From: DAOMFB01 sp963801475
Lineage (GTDB): Bacteria > Acidobacteriota > Thermoanaerobaculia > UBA5066
Assembly (NCBI GenBank): GCA_963801475.1
Contig: CAWDEX010000002.1
Coordinates: 434,001-498,000, forward strand
Direction of reading: 5' to 3'
Length of the DNA: 64,000 nt
Shown here: one piece after another, positions 25,567 to 34,444 of the stretch
How positions within the stretch are numbered: position 1 is the stretch's first letter
How the letters are laid out: each line of letters starts with the position of its first letter
Position numbers and translations under genes: made by a program
Notes under the pieces: generated by a model
What the model saw: only the letters and a program-made list of their open reading frames with translations
Databases searched by the model: none
What the model was told of the DNA's origin: nothing

Positions 25567-26754
25567 GTGACGCGCCCCTCCCGGTCGATCCTCGTCGTCG
25601 TCTTCCTGACGGTCTTCATCGACCTCGTCGGGTTCGGAATCGTCATTCCGCTTCTTCCTCTCTACGCGAAGACGCATGCGCCGTCGCCCTTCGTCCTCGG
25701 ACTTCTGATGGCGGCCTTCTCGGCGATGCAGTTCCTCTTCTCGCCGGTTCTCGGGCGGCTCTCGGACCGGTTCGGCCGGAGGCCGATCGTCCTATTCTCG
25801 CTTCTCGGGACGGTCGCGAGCTATGTCCTCTTCGCTTTCGCCCACTCGATTCCCGGCCTTTTCGCCTCGCGCGTCCTGGCCGGGATCACGGGGGGGAACA
25901 TCGCCGCCGCGCAGGCGATCATCGCGGACGTGACGCCCCCCGAGGAGCGCTCGCGCGGGATGGCGCTCGTCGGGATGGCCTTCGGGCTCGGCTTCATCTT
26001 CGGGCCGGCGATCGGCGGCCTCGCCGTCCGCCTCGGCGAGGCGGGGCCCGGGCTCTTCGCCGCCTCCCTTTCGGCCGTCGCGTTCGTCTGGGCCTTCTTC
26101 CGTCTTCCCGAGACGCGCCCCGCGGACGCGGTGCCGCGCCCGACGACGCTCGTTCCGGTCGCGGCCCTCGTCAGGACCTTCCGGCGCCCCGGCATCGGCG
26201 CGTTCCTCCTCCTGTCGGCCCTGACGACGACCGCCTTCGCGAACTTCGAAGGCACCTTCTCTCTCTATCTCTCGTCGACGTTCCAGCTCCCCGCGGAGAA
26301 AGTCGCCGGGGCGTTCGTCGCGGTCGGCGTTCTCGGCGTCCTCGTCCAGGGGGGGCTGATCCGGCCTCTCGTGAAGCGCTTCGGCGAGGTGCGTGTCCTC
26401 GTCGCGGGCGCGGCCCTCGTCCTGGCCGGCTTCCTGGCCCTCCTGGGAGCCGGGACGATCGCGACCCTCGTGCCGGCCGTCGGCGTCCTCGGCGTCGGAA
26501 TTGGCATCACGAATCCCGCCCTCTCGGGCGTCGTCTCGCGCCGGACGTCCCCCGCCGAGCAGGGAGAGGTGCTCGGCGCCTTCCAGTCGATGGCGTCCCT
26601 CGGGAGGGTCGTCGGTCCCTTCTGGGGCGCGAGCGCTTTCCTTCGCTACGGGCCGATCGGCCCGTTCGGAGCGGGCGTCCTGCTCGAGGCGGCGGCGCTG
26701 ACCCTCTGCCTGTCGCGCCTCGCCCGCGAGAACCGGGAGGCGAGCGCGGGATGA
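25567..26754 (+). CDS. MFS transporter, TetA-like drug/proton antiporter family
   Basis: The 395-residue inner-membrane protein has twelve predicted helices in two halves. The N-terminal DLVGFGIVIPLLPLYA and motif A GRLSDRFGRRP are characteristic of DHA1/TetA-type exporters; motif C-like GFGLGFIFGPAIGG is in helix five. The substrate cannot be named; tetracycline, multidrug or metabolite efflux are all possible. It starts at GTG 25567 close behind a -10 hexamer. Its TGA overlaps the sufT ATG by four nt, so the two are coupled, an unexpected pairing of a transporter with an Fe-S assembly factor. Confidence 0.88.
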   Translation: MTRPSRSILVVVFLTVFIDLVGFGIVIPLLPLYAKTHAPSPFVLGLLMAAFSAMQFLFSPVLGRLSDRFGRRPIVLFSLLGTVASYVLFAFAHSIPGLFASRVLAGITGGNIAAAQAIIADVTPPEERSRGMALVGMAFGLGFIFGPAIGGLAVRLGEAGPGLFAASLSAVAFVWAFFRLPETRPADAVPRPTTLVPVAALVRTFRRPGIGAFLLLSALTTTAFANFEGTFSLYLSSTFQLPAEKVAGAFVAVGVLGVLVQGGLIRPLVKRFGEVRVLVAGAALVLAGFLALLGAGTIATLVPAVGVLGVGIGITNPALSGVVSRRTSPAEQGEVLGAFQSMASLGRVVGPFWGASAFLRYGPIGPFGAGVLLEAAALTLCLSRLARENREASAG

Positions 26755-27299
26755 GTGCCCCCGTGACGCTTCGCCGGGAGTGTCCCGCGATCCGGATTCC
26801 GGAGGGGACGCTCTTCGTCCTCCCCGCGGGTCTGCCCGTCGTCGTCATGCAGGCGCTCGGCGGTTCGTACACGGTCGATGTGCCGACGTTCGGCGGCCTC
26901 TTCCGGATCGCCGACCGGGACGCCGACGCGCTCGGCCTCGCGGCCGACGGGCCCCACGCACCGAAGAGGACCGCCGTTGCCGAACCGGCCTCCGAGGAAG
27001 CGGTCTGGGATCAGCTGAAGACCTGCTACGACCCCGAGATCCCCGTGAACATCGTCGACCTCGGCCTCGTCTACGATCTGAAGCTCCTGCCGCGCACGTC
27101 GGCGGGATGCCGCGTCGAGGTGAAGATGACGCTCACGGCACCGGGGTGTGGCATGGGACCGGCCATCGCCGCCGACGCGCAGCAGAAGATCGCGAGCCTT
27201 CCCGGCGTGGCCGAAGCGGAGGTCGCCGTCGTCTGGGATCCGCCCTGGAGCGCGGACATGATGACGCCCGAGGGGAAGCGCCGGCTGGGAATGGCGTAG
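26751..27299 (+). CDS. sufT: Fe-S assembly factor SufT (MIP18/DUF59 domain with N-terminal extension)
   Basis: SufT aids maturation of Fe-S proteins. The 182-residue protein has the SufT-specific N-terminal part (PEGTLFVLPAGLPVVVMQALGGSYTV) and the DUF59/MIP18 domain (CYDPEIPVNIVDLGLVYDL, LTAPGCGMGPAIAADAQ with the reactive Cys, and WDPPWSADMMTPEGKRRLG). The length is typical. Its ATG overlaps the MFS stop as ATGA. It converges end to end with the DUF2203 gene with no gap. Confidence 0.93.
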   Translation: MSAPVTLRRECPAIRIPEGTLFVLPAGLPVVVMQALGGSYTVDVPTFGGLFRIADRDADALGLAADGPHAPKRTAVAEPASEEAVWDQLKTCYDPEIPVNIVDLGLVYDLKLLPRTSAGCRVEVKMTLTAPGCGMGPAIAADAQQKIASLPGVAEAEVAVVWDPPWSADMMTPEGKRRLGMA

Positions 27300-27629
27300 C
27301 TACTGGATCCGGACTCTGCCCGCAAATCCCTCTTCGTAGCCGTGGAAGAAGTCGAGGGTCTCCTCGGGCCAGCGCCAGCAGTAGTAGCCCGCCCCGGAGT
27401 CGAAGTCGACGAGCCACGGCCCCTTGACCTCTACCCCGATGGCTTCGACGTCGCGGACCCACGTCTCGAAAATCCCGCCCTCGGCCCGGCGGCGAGCCTC
27501 GCCGCGCTCCTCCCCGCCGTCGCCCTCGAGCTTCGCGAGCGCGTCCAGCGCCTCGCGGGTCCGCTCGCGGACGGAGGGAAGGAGCCGCCGTGCCTCCTCG
27601 AACGTGAAGATCCTCTTCGACGCGCCCAC
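27300..27629 (-). CDS. DUF2203 family protein
   Basis: The 109-residue protein matches DUF2203: FTFEEARRLLPSVRER at the N-terminus, a charged helix, and WLVDFDSGAGYYCWRWPEETLDFFHGYEEGF at positions beyond 70 (core residues GYYCWR and FHGYEEGF). Function is unknown. The GTG at 27629 has a TAGGAT hexamer ending exactly 6 nt upstream and no ribosome site. It diverges from the peptidase M20 gene across 41 nt. Confidence 0.88.
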   Translation of the reverse strand: MGASKRIFTFEEARRLLPSVRERTREALDALAKLEGDGGEERGEARRRAEGGIFETWVRDVEAIGVEVKGPWLVDFDSGAGYYCWRWPEETLDFFHGYEEGFAGRVRIQ

Positions 27630-27635
27630 GGGGCG

Positions 27636-27664
27636 ATCCTATCGCGGCAATTCCTGCCTATGAT
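27636..27664. promoter_or_regulatory. Divergent leaderless -10 pair (DUF2203 / M20 peptidase)
   Basis: TAGGAT (minus, 27636-27641) and TATGAT (plus, 27659-27664) each end exactly 6 nt from their GTG start codon, within a 41-nt intergenic region. No -35 match is visible on either side. Confidence 0.55.
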
Positions 27665-27670
27665 CCGCGC

Positions 27671-28849
27671 GTGAAGCCCCTGAGCTCCTACGCGACGCAG
27701 CTGTTCGCCGAGGCGGTCGCCGTTCGACGCGCGATCCACGCCCACCCCGAGGTCGCGTTCGAGGAGGTGGAGACCGCGCGGCTCGCCGCCGACCGGATGC
27801 GCGCGCGCGGCCTGACCGTCCGGACCGGGCTGGGGCAGACGGGCGTCGCGGCCGTTCTGGACACCGGGCGCCCGGGACGCACCGTCCTTCTCCGCGCCGA
27901 CCTCGACGCTCTTCCCGTCGCGGAGGGGACCGGCCTTCCCTTCGCGTCGACGAACGGGAAGATGCATGCCTGCGGGCACGACGGCCATGTGGCCGCGCTC
28001 GACATGGCCGCCGATCTTCTCCTTTTGGATCCCCCGGCGTGCGGCCGCATCGTCTTCGCTTTCCAGCCCGCCGAGGAGAGCACCGGGGGCGCGATCGCGA
28101 TGATCGCCGACGGCGTCCTTACGGACCCTCGCCCGGACGTCGTGTTCGGCATCCACCTCTGGACGCCCTTTCCGCTCGGCACGGTCGGCGTGGCGGCGGG
28201 ACCGATGATGGCGGCGGTCGACGAATTCCGGATCGAGGTGATGGGCCGGGGAGGGCACGCCGCATCGCCCCACGAGACGCTGGACGCCGTCCTCGGCGCC
28301 TCTTACGTCATCCAGGCGCTGCAGTCCATCGTCTCGCGGCGGCTCCCGCCGCTCTCGCCCGCCGTCGTCTCGGTCGCGTCCGTCCACGGCGGCAACGCGT
28401 TCAACGTCCTCCCCGAGCGCGTCGTCCTGACAGGAACCTGCCGATCCTTCGACCCCGACGCGGTGGACGCGCTCCCCGGCCTCGTCACCGGCACCGCGGC
28501 GGCAGCGGCCGCCGTGGCGGGCTGCGCCGCACAGACCACCTACCTTCGAAAGAGCCGCGCCCTCGTCAACGACGCCGGCGAAGCGGCCCGCGCCAGCCGC
28601 TGTGCGGCGGCCCTCGTCGGGGAGGGGAACGTGACCGCCGACTGCCGGACGATGGGGGGAGAGGACTTCAGCGAGTTCCTCGGGAAGGTCCCGGGGGCCT
28701 TCGCCTTCGTCGGCGCCGCGCCGGCCTCCGACCTGCCGGGACGCCGGCGCGCCCACCACGCACCGGACTTCGACTTCGACGAGCGCGCCCTTCCCGTCGC
28801 CGCGAAGCTCCTCGCCGCGGTCGCCCGCTCCGTTCTCGCGGGCGAATGA
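27671..28849 (+). CDS. Peptidase M20 family amidohydrolase (N-acyl-amino-acid/hippurate hydrolase type)
   Basis: The 392-residue enzyme belongs to the M20D amidohydrolases that remove acyl groups from amino acids. Metal-binding motifs are visible: RADLDALPV, HACGHDGHVAAL, FQPAEES (catalytic Glu pair) and FGIHLW; a dimerisation domain follows (AVDEFRIEVMGRGGHAASPH), and MGGEDFSEFL near the C-terminus. No signal peptide is present, so it is cytoplasmic. The GTG start is 6 nt after a -10 hexamer. It overlaps the sodium symporter gene as ATGA, which suggests uptake followed by deacylation of the same compound, an inference from context. Confidence 0.92.
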   Translation: MKPLSSYATQLFAEAVAVRRAIHAHPEVAFEEVETARLAADRMRARGLTVRTGLGQTGVAAVLDTGRPGRTVLLRADLDALPVAEGTGLPFASTNGKMHACGHDGHVAALDMAADLLLLDPPACGRIVFAFQPAEESTGGAIAMIADGVLTDPRPDVVFGIHLWTPFPLGTVGVAAGPMMAAVDEFRIEVMGRGGHAASPHETLDAVLGASYVIQALQSIVSRRLPPLSPAVVSVASVHGGNAFNVLPERVVLTGTCRSFDPDAVDALPGLVTGTAAAAAAVAGCAAQTTYLRKSRALVNDAGEAARASRCAAALVGEGNVTADCRTMGGEDFSEFLGKVPGAFAFVGAAPASDLPGRRRAHHAPDFDFDERALPVAAKLLAAVARSVLAGE

Positions 28850-30174
28850 CGCTCGCCCTTCTCCTTTACGGCGCAGCCGTTCTCGCCGTGGGGGCCGCCG
28901 CGGCCCGCACGTCGTCCCGCGACCTCCCCGCGTTCCTCGTCGGCGACCGCTCCTTCGGCGCCGGGGCGGCCTGGGCGGCGCTCTCCTCCACCACGATCGG
29001 CGGATCGACCACCCTCGTCCTCGCGGCGCTCGTCGCGCGGGCGGGGCTTCCCGCCCTCTGGCTCGACCTGGCCGGGGCGCTGGGGCTCGCCGGTCTCGGC
29101 CTTCTCCTCGCGCGCCGCATCCGGGCCACGGGCGCGGTGACGATCGCCGAGGTGATCGGGCGGCATTACGGCCCGGCCGTCCGCCGGCTCGCGGCGGCTC
29201 TCGTGGTCCTCGCCGAGATTCTCTGGTTTGCGCTCCTGGCCGAGGCGACGACGGCCGTCCTGACGGCCGCCACGCCGTGGGAGCCGCGACGGGTCCTCGT
29301 CCTGACGACCCTCGTCTTCGTCGCCTACACGCTTCTCGGGGGGCAGCGCGCCGTCGTCCGGACCGACGTCCTCCAGTTCGTCCTGATGGCGACGGCCCTC
29401 CTCGGGGTCGCCCTCCCGCTCGCCGTCCGGTCGCTCGCCCGGACGGGCGCTCCGGCGGCGCTTCTCGTCTTTCCGTTCGGACCGCGTCTCGGCCCGGCCG
29501 ACGCCGCCGCGCTCCTCGTCCTCGTCGGCCTGCCGCATGCGGTCGGCAGCGACGTCTGGTCGAAGCTCCTCTCGGCGCGTGACGAGACGGCCGCGCGTCG
29601 CGCTGCCCTCGGGGCCGCCATCTCGAAGCTCGCTTTCGGCCTCGCCACGGCGACGATCGCGCTCGCCGGTATCGGGCTCGGCCTCCCCGGCGGGGCGGAA
29701 CTCTTCCCGAAGACGGTCGTCGCGCTCGCCGGGGAGAGTCTCGCGCCGCTGCTCCTCGTGGCCCTCGTCGCGACGATGCAGTCGTCGTCCGACTCCGTCC
29801 TTCTCTCGGCGGCGGCGGCGACGGTCCACGACATCCTTCCCGCGCGCCACGGGACGCCCGGGAGAGCCCGCCTCTTCGTGGCGCTCTACGGCGCGCTCGG
29901 GCTCGGCGTGGCGATCGTGGAACCCGACATCCTCGAGACATTCCGCCTCGGCTACACGCTCTTCGCGTCGGGACTCATCCTTCCAACGCTTCTCGCGTTC
30001 GTCCCGGGCCTCCAGGTCCCGCGCGGTTACGCCGCCGCCGCGATGCTGGCGGGAGCCGTCGCCGCCCTGGCGGAGCGGTTCCTCCGGGTGACGGGCATGG
30101 ATCCCGTCCTCGCGGGCACCGGCGCGAACGCGGCGATTCTTCTCGCGGGGCTCCTGGCTCGCCGGCGGAGCTAG
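28846..30174 (+). CDS. Sodium:solute symporter (SSF family)
   Basis: The 442-residue inner-membrane protein has about twelve to thirteen hydrophobic helices. Family features are STTIGGSTTLVLAALV near the N-terminus, YTLLGGQRAVVRTDVLQF and ALVATMQSSSDSVLLSAAA in the later helices. SSF members import solutes such as proline, pantothenate or sugars with sodium; the substrate here is unknown. The ATG at 28846 overlaps the M20 stop, and its own TAG overlaps the end of the convergent TetR gene by four nt. Confidence 0.88.
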   Translation: MTLALLLYGAAVLAVGAAAARTSSRDLPAFLVGDRSFGAGAAWAALSSTTIGGSTTLVLAALVARAGLPALWLDLAGALGLAGLGLLLARRIRATGAVTIAEVIGRHYGPAVRRLAAALVVLAEILWFALLAEATTAVLTAATPWEPRRVLVLTTLVFVAYTLLGGQRAVVRTDVLQFVLMATALLGVALPLAVRSLARTGAPAALLVFPFGPRLGPADAAALLVLVGLPHAVGSDVWSKLLSARDETAARRAALGAAISKLAFGLATATIALAGIGLGLPGGAELFPKTVVALAGESLAPLLLVALVATMQSSSDSVLLSAAAATVHDILPARHGTPGRARLFVALYGALGLGVAIVEPDILETFRLGYTLFASGLILPTLLAFVPGLQVPRGYAAAAMLAGAVAALAERFLRVTGMDPVLAGTGANAAILLAGLLARRRS

Positions 30175-30830
30175 CGCCGGAGCGGCGCCTCTTGTGTCGC
30201 GCCGCCGAACGCGATCCGGAGCGCTGCCGCGACGACCGCCTCGCGGGTGACGGCTGCGGCTCCCTCGACGACGTTTTCGTCCGCCGTGGGCGGCTGGGCG
30301 GCGACGAGCGTGCCGTCGATGAGGGTCACGATCAGCCACGCCGCGTCGTCGACCGGGATCGCCGCCGGAGGACCCCCGTTCCGGAGGCCGGCGATCGCCC
30401 GCGACAAGAGCGTCACGCGGGGGTCGGAGAACGCCTCCGCCGCCGGGGCCGCGCCGACCCCTTCCGGGGCAGGAGGCGGGCCGGCGAGGCGGTCGAGGAG
30501 CGAAAGGCGAGCCAGCGCCGGACGCGATGCGCCGAAGTCCCAGATCTGCCCGACGAGACGGTGCAGACGCTCGGCCGGCGTCCCGGCCGTCTCGGCCGTC
30601 GGGAGCTTTCCGGCGATCGCCGTCTCGAGCACCGCCCGGTAGAGCCCTTCCTTGTTCCCGAAGTGGTAGTGGAGGGTCGCCACGTTGACCCCGGCCCGGG
30701 TCGCCACCTGCCGCGTCGTGGCCCCCGCGAAGCCCGCTGCCGCGAAGCTCTCCTCCGCGGCTCTCAGGATGTCGCGACGCGTCTCTGCGGGGTTGCCGTC
30801 CCTCGGCCGGCCAACGGCTCTCTTATTCAC
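30171..30830 (-). CDS. TetR/AcrR family transcriptional regulator
   Basis: The 219-residue protein has an N-terminal HTH (RRDILRAAEESFAAAGFAGAT, TRQVATRAGVNVATLHYHFGNKEGLYRAVLE at about 22-70; core residues TLHYHFGNK) and a variable helical ligand-binding domain. It starts at GTG 30830, where VNKRAVGRPRDGNP begins, as in many TetR proteins. It converges on the symporter gene and diverges from a GNAT-like gene over 78 nt, so either could be its target. I found no convincing inverted repeat operator in that interval. Confidence 0.9.
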   Translation of the reverse strand: MNKRAVGRPRDGNPAETRRDILRAAEESFAAAGFAGATTRQVATRAGVNVATLHYHFGNKEGLYRAVLETAIAGKLPTAETAGTPAERLHRLVGQIWDFGASRPALARLSLLDRLAGPPPAPEGVGAAPAAEAFSDPRVTLLSRAIAGLRNGGPPAAIPVDDAAWLIVTLIDGTLVAAQPPTADENVVEGAAAVTREAVVAAALRIAFGGATQEAPLRR

Positions 30831-30908
30831 CGTAACGCTCTCCGCCCCACTGGGAAGTCTGGATTCATCCTGCCCGGCGCTTTCTACCGGTCGTATTAGG
30901 CTCGAGGG

Positions 30909-31748
30909 GTGACCCCTCCTCGTCCGGTCGTCCCGGTCCGCCCCGCCCGGGTGACGGACCTGCCGAAAGAAGGCACAGACCTCCTTCACGCGTATGCCAC
31001 GGATCCCGAAGGAGTTTTCGCCGCCGGGCCCGACGGGTCCCCGGCCCTGGGGCTCGCCGCGGGCGTGGTCCGGGCAGATGTCCTTCAGGTCGTTCACCTC
31101 GAGGTCGTCCGGGCGGCCCGCGGAAAGGGGACCGGCCCGGCGCTCTGGAGCGCCGTTCGCGCCTACGGCGCCGCGCGAGGCGCGGGCTCCGTGGAGTTCG
31201 CGCGCTCCGCGGACGAGGCGACGCTCGGCTTCCTGCTGGGTGCGGGCCTCCCGGTCCGCGGCCTCGCCCTGCGTCTCCGGGCGACGGCCCTTCGTCCATC
31301 CGCCGAACCGCCGCTCGCGCTCGCGCCTCTTCCGCCGGGAGTACTGCTGTCGGGCTGGGTCGCCGACCTCGACCGCGAGACACGCGGCTTTCCCCGCGGC
31401 GTCGACTGGAGCTACTGGGCTCGCCGCGGGACGGACCTCTACGCGGCGCGCCGCCGCGGACGCCCGGAGGGGCTCGGCGCCCTGACGCTCGCGGGGCGGC
31501 AGGCCCTCCTCGGCCCCGTGGCCGCGGCGCGGCCGGAGACCGCGGCGCAGGTCTTCCTCGCGCTCGCGGCGGAGGCTTTCGGGCGCGGGGCGAAGGAGAT
31601 CGACTCCGTGCTGCCGTCCGAAGCGCGGTTCCTCGTGACGGAGGCGCTCCGCGCCGGATTCCGCCTCGCGGGCAGCTTTCCGGTCCTTGGAGGCCGCCTC
31701 CGCGGGGACCTCCGCCGGTACGCCGCCTCCCCCACGTCCTTCTTTTGA
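30909..31748 (+). CDS. GNAT-like acetyltransferase protein
   Basis: The 279-residue protein looks like a GNAT N-acetyltransferase: a beta strand HLEVVRAARGKGTGPALWSAV gives the RxxGxG acetyl-CoA loop, followed by GAGSVEFARSADEATLGFLLGAGLPVRG. A second half of similar size (from about 150) ends with EARFLVTEALRAGFRLAGSFPVLGGRL and may be a second GNAT fold. The GTG start at 30909 has a TATTAG hexamer 9 nt upstream. Substrate unknown. Confidence 0.72.
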   Translation: MTPPRPVVPVRPARVTDLPKEGTDLLHAYATDPEGVFAAGPDGSPALGLAAGVVRADVLQVVHLEVVRAARGKGTGPALWSAVRAYGAARGAGSVEFARSADEATLGFLLGAGLPVRGLALRLRATALRPSAEPPLALAPLPPGVLLSGWVADLDRETRGFPRGVDWSYWARRGTDLYAARRRGRPEGLGALTLAGRQALLGPVAAARPETAAQVFLALAAEAFGRGAKEIDSVLPSEARFLVTEALRAGFRLAGSFPVLGGRLRGDLRRYAASPTSFF

Positions 31749-31845
31749 GAATCTGTCTCGCCGGCGCCACGTCCGGGGGCTGGCGGCGCGGCCTCTCGCC
31801 GGAATGTCCGACGTGGGCGACAATGCTCACCCCGGAGAGACCACC

Positions 31846-32217
31846 ATGCGCGTCACCCGCCTTCTCGCCGCACCGGCCCTTCTGGCCGCTCTCCTTGTTT
31901 CCGCAGTCCCGGGGAGCCTCGTCGCCGCCGAGGTCTACGGCAAGCCGCTTCGCGGCCTCACGACGGTGTCCGTCCGAGAGGCCGTGGCCGACCCCGAACG
32001 ATTCGTCGGGCGCGACGTCCGCGTGACCGGCCCGAACGCGGGCCCGGAAGGAAAGGCCGCGCTGAAGGAAGGCGACGCGCTCCTCCCGATCGTCACCGAC
32101 GGCTCGTTCGAGCTTCCCGCAAAGCTCGGCAACGCGAAGCTCACCGCCGAGGGGCGGCTGACGAAGAACGCCGGCGCGGTCGTCTTCGTCGCCTCGGGCG
32201 TCGAGGTGAAGCGCTGA
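31846..32217 (+). CDS. Small exported OB-fold-like protein (DUF4920-like)
   Basis: The 123-residue protein has a signal peptide (LLAAPALLAALLVSAVPGSLVAAEV) and a mature part of about 95 residues beginning VYGKPLRGLTTVSVREAVADPERFVGRDVRVTG (positions about 30-62), which follows the DUF4920 / OB-like pattern. The usual Cys-rich GCW motif of DUF4920 is absent. The ATG at 31846 has a GGAGAG ribosome site. Its TGA overlaps a CTG start of the next gene as CTGA. Confidence 0.72.
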   Translation: MRVTRLLAAPALLAALLVSAVPGSLVAAEVYGKPLRGLTTVSVREAVADPERFVGRDVRVTGPNAGPEGKAALKEGDALLPIVTDGSFELPAKLGNAKLTAEGRLTKNAGAVVFVASGVEVKR

Positions 32218-32750
32218 GGCGCGGGCGGGCCGTCTTCGCCGCCGCCGCCGTCGCCGTCGGCGCCGCGCTCGCGGCCGGCGGGTGCCGCCGCCCCGAGGAG
32301 ACGCGGTTTCTGAACTTCGACCCCGAGACGACGGCCGGTCGCCTCGTCGCCGGCTGGTCCGGCTGGGAGAAGACCCCCGAGAACGACACCTTCGTCTGGG
32401 CCCAGGCGCGCGAGGCCCGGGTGACGGTGACGAACGCCGGCGGGAGCGACCGGGTTGTCCGTTTCCGGGCCTGGAGCTTCCTCTATCCGACCGCCCCCGA
32501 GCAGACGGTGACGCTCTACGTCAACGGGACGCGGATCGACGCCGCCGGGCTCTACCGCGAGCCGCGCGTCGTGACCTTCGTCGTGCCGAAGGCACTCTGG
32601 AAAAAGGGGGAAAACGAGCTCCGCTTCGCCTTCGCCTGGGCGGAGGCGCCGAAGGACCGGACGCCCGGAAGCGACGATTCGCGGACTCTCGCCGCCGCGT
32701 TCGACTGGCTGGAGATCCTCCCGGCCCCGTCCTCCCTCGTCCGGAAGTAA
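32214..32750 (+). CDS. Putative lipoprotein, probable CTG start
   Basis: The 178-residue protein is missed if only ATG/GTG/TTG are allowed. From CTG 32214 the frame encodes a basic start, a hydrophobic run and a lipobox ending in C24 (AVAVGAALAAGGC), then a mature beta-rich domain with RFLNFDPETTAGRLVAGWSG, VTVTNAGGSDRVVRFRAWSF and LYVNGTRID. The CTG lies in CTGA with the preceding stop and behind a GAGGTGAAG ribosome-like site, mirroring the ATGA and GTGA couplings elsewhere here. The truncated reading from ATG-like GTG 32421 would lose the signal. Function unknown. Confidence 0.7.
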   Translation: MRRGRAVFAAAAVAVGAALAAGGCRRPEETRFLNFDPETTAGRLVAGWSGWEKTPENDTFVWAQAREARVTVTNAGGSDRVVRFRAWSFLYPTAPEQTVTLYVNGTRIDAAGLYREPRVVTFVVPKALWKKGENELRFAFAWAEAPKDRTPGSDDSRTLAAAFDWLEILPAPSSLVRK

Positions 32751-32756
32751 CCGTCG

Positions 32757-33242
32757 TTACGGGGTGCCCGCTTCGGTCCGGGCCGGCACGTCCGGGAGGA
32801 TGGCCGAGAAGAAGACGAAGACCTCCGTCGTCTTCTCGTTTCGTCCCTTGCTCCAGTCGTCCTCCCGGAAGACGTAGCCCTCGCCATCCTTCGTCCGGAA
32901 CGACCACTCGAAGCAGCTCGCCGTCTCCGCGGGGTTCCGGCAGAGGCGCCGGTGCGAGACGATCTGGCTGGCGGGGAGAACGAGGTTCCGGCCGGGGTCC
33001 TTCGCGTCGGCCCAGCGGAAGGTCTCCTCCTTGAAAGCCAGCGATCCGATCCGCCAGCGCCCCCCGAGGGCCAGTCCCTTCTGGCGGCGCACCATTCCGT
33101 CCCAGCGGCGGTCGGCGCGCGCCGCGAGGGAGGGCGTCGGCTCCGGCGTCCCCGCGTGCGCCGCAGCCGCCACGAGGCCCCACAGCAGAAGGGCCCCGGT
33201 CGCCCGGGGCCCTCGGATCCTGCGGGAGGACCTTCGCGTCAC
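32757..33242 (-). CDS. Exported hypothetical protein
   Basis: The 161-residue protein has a signal peptide (GALLLWGLVAAAAHAG) and a mature domain with two Cys (RLCRNP and ASCFEW) that could pair, plus EKTTEVFVFFSAIL near the end. I recognise no family. Its GTG start overlaps the stop of the DUF1573 gene as GTGA, so it is translationally coupled and probably shares its promoter. Confidence 0.72.
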   Translation of the reverse strand: MTRRSSRRIRGPRATGALLLWGLVAAAAHAGTPEPTPSLAARADRRWDGMVRRQKGLALGGRWRIGSLAFKEETFRWADAKDPGRNLVLPASQIVSHRRLCRNPAETASCFEWSFRTKDGEGYVFREDDWSKGRNEKTTEVFVFFSAILPDVPARTEAGTP

Positions 33243-34279
33243 AGAACGACGCCGCGGATCGGGACCTTCACGTCGGCCCGGGACTTGTCGGTCGTCTGGA
33301 TCTTCAGCTCGCCCTCGAAGACCCCCTTCTTGATCTTCTCGTCCACGACGAGGTCGACGCGGATCCGCCCCTTGTCGATCGGCACGACGGCGGCCGTGAT
33401 GCCGGGAACCGTCGTCTCGGCCTTCGTCACGGCGAAATCCTGCCGCTGCGGGACGTTGTCGATGATCATGACGTTCCGGCGGACCGGCTCGCCCTTCGGG
33501 TCGAAATTCCCGAAGGTGATCGTCCCGGGCGTGACCTGGATCGTCGGCTTGATATATCCGGAGATCGCCAGCTCGAGCTCGGGCTGCTGCTTGACGCCGG
33601 TCTGGAGCTTGACGTAGCCGCCGAGGAGCCCTTCCGGGGCGTCCGGAGCGTTCGAAAGGGTCAGCTTGAACTGCTTCGCCCCCTTGCCGGGCAGGCGCTC
33701 CTTCTCGGTCGCCTCGACGAGCGTCGTCTTCAGGAACTTGTAGGGAACCTCGATCTTCGACGGCGCGAAGGCGGGGTCGTCCGAGCCGAGGATCATCTCG
33801 GAGGAGGCCGTCTCCCCCGTCAGCGCCTGGATCCGGAAGAACCCGTACGGAGCGGTTTCGACGTACGGTTTCACGTTGGCGCTGATGTGGAGCGTCACCT
33901 GCGACATCGTGGGGTCGTTCGTCAGGACGAGGGCCGTCTTGGCGATCGGCCCGGAGAACTGCTTCGTCTCGATCGTCAGGGCGATCTTCCCCTCGGTGCC
34001 CGGCTTGATCACCTTGTCGTACTCCGAAACCGTGCAGCCGCAGGCCGGCTTCACGTCGGTGATCAGGAGGTCGGCCGTCCCCGCGTTCTTCACGACGAAC
34101 GTGTGCTTGATCAGCTCCCCCTTGGCGACCGTGCCCACGTCCTTCTTGTCTTCGGCGATGACGGCCTTCGGAGCCGCCGCGCCCTGGGCCAGAGCCCGGG
34201 AGGCGAGCCCCAGGGGGAGGAGAGCCGCCGCGGCGAACGCGACGAGCCGGGAGAACGAACGGTATCGGAAGGGATTCAT
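33239..34279 (-). CDS. DUF1573 domain exported protein
   Basis: The 346-residue protein has a signal peptide ending ALAQG and an N-terminal DUF1573 domain (KDVGTVAKGELIKHTFVVKN, then KPACGCTVSEYDKVIKPG). DUF1573 is an Ig-like fold with a CGC motif found in envelope proteins of many Bacteroidota, Planctomycetota and Acidobacteriota. A second Ig-like part covers about residues 150-345. The ATG at 34279 has an AGGAGG ribosome site. It has its own promoter divergent from mpl. Role unknown. Confidence 0.88.
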   Translation of the reverse strand: MNPFRYRSFSRLVAFAAAALLPLGLASRALAQGAAAPKAVIAEDKKDVGTVAKGELIKHTFVVKNAGTADLLITDVKPACGCTVSEYDKVIKPGTEGKIALTIETKQFSGPIAKTALVLTNDPTMSQVTLHISANVKPYVETAPYGFFRIQALTGETASSEMILGSDDPAFAPSKIEVPYKFLKTTLVEATEKERLPGKGAKQFKLTLSNAPDAPEGLLGGYVKLQTGVKQQPELELAISGYIKPTIQVTPGTITFGNFDPKGEPVRRNVMIIDNVPQRQDFAVTKAETTVPGITAAVVPIDKGRIRVDLVVDEKIKKGVFEGELKIQTTDKSRADVKVPIRGVVL

Positions 34280-34365
34280 GGGGTCGGGGCCTCCTGTGTT
34301 GTCGGTGTCGGACACGCCGAAGGTGCCGGAAAAGGCGCCCCGCGGCCGCCGGCGGACGTCGGGGG

Positions 34366-34393
34366 AGTATACGTGGCGGAGATACCGGGCCAA
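34366..34393 (-). promoter_or_regulatory. Promoter of the DUF1573 gene
   Basis: Minus-strand TTGGCC (34388-34393), 16 bp, TATACT (34366-34371). On the plus strand TTGACC (34405-34410), 17 bp, CAAACT (34428-34433) could serve mpl. Confidence 0.6.
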
Positions 34394-34444
34394 ACCGGCG
34401 TTCCTTGACCGCATCCGGCCCCTACAGCAAACTCCGCGCCCGTC

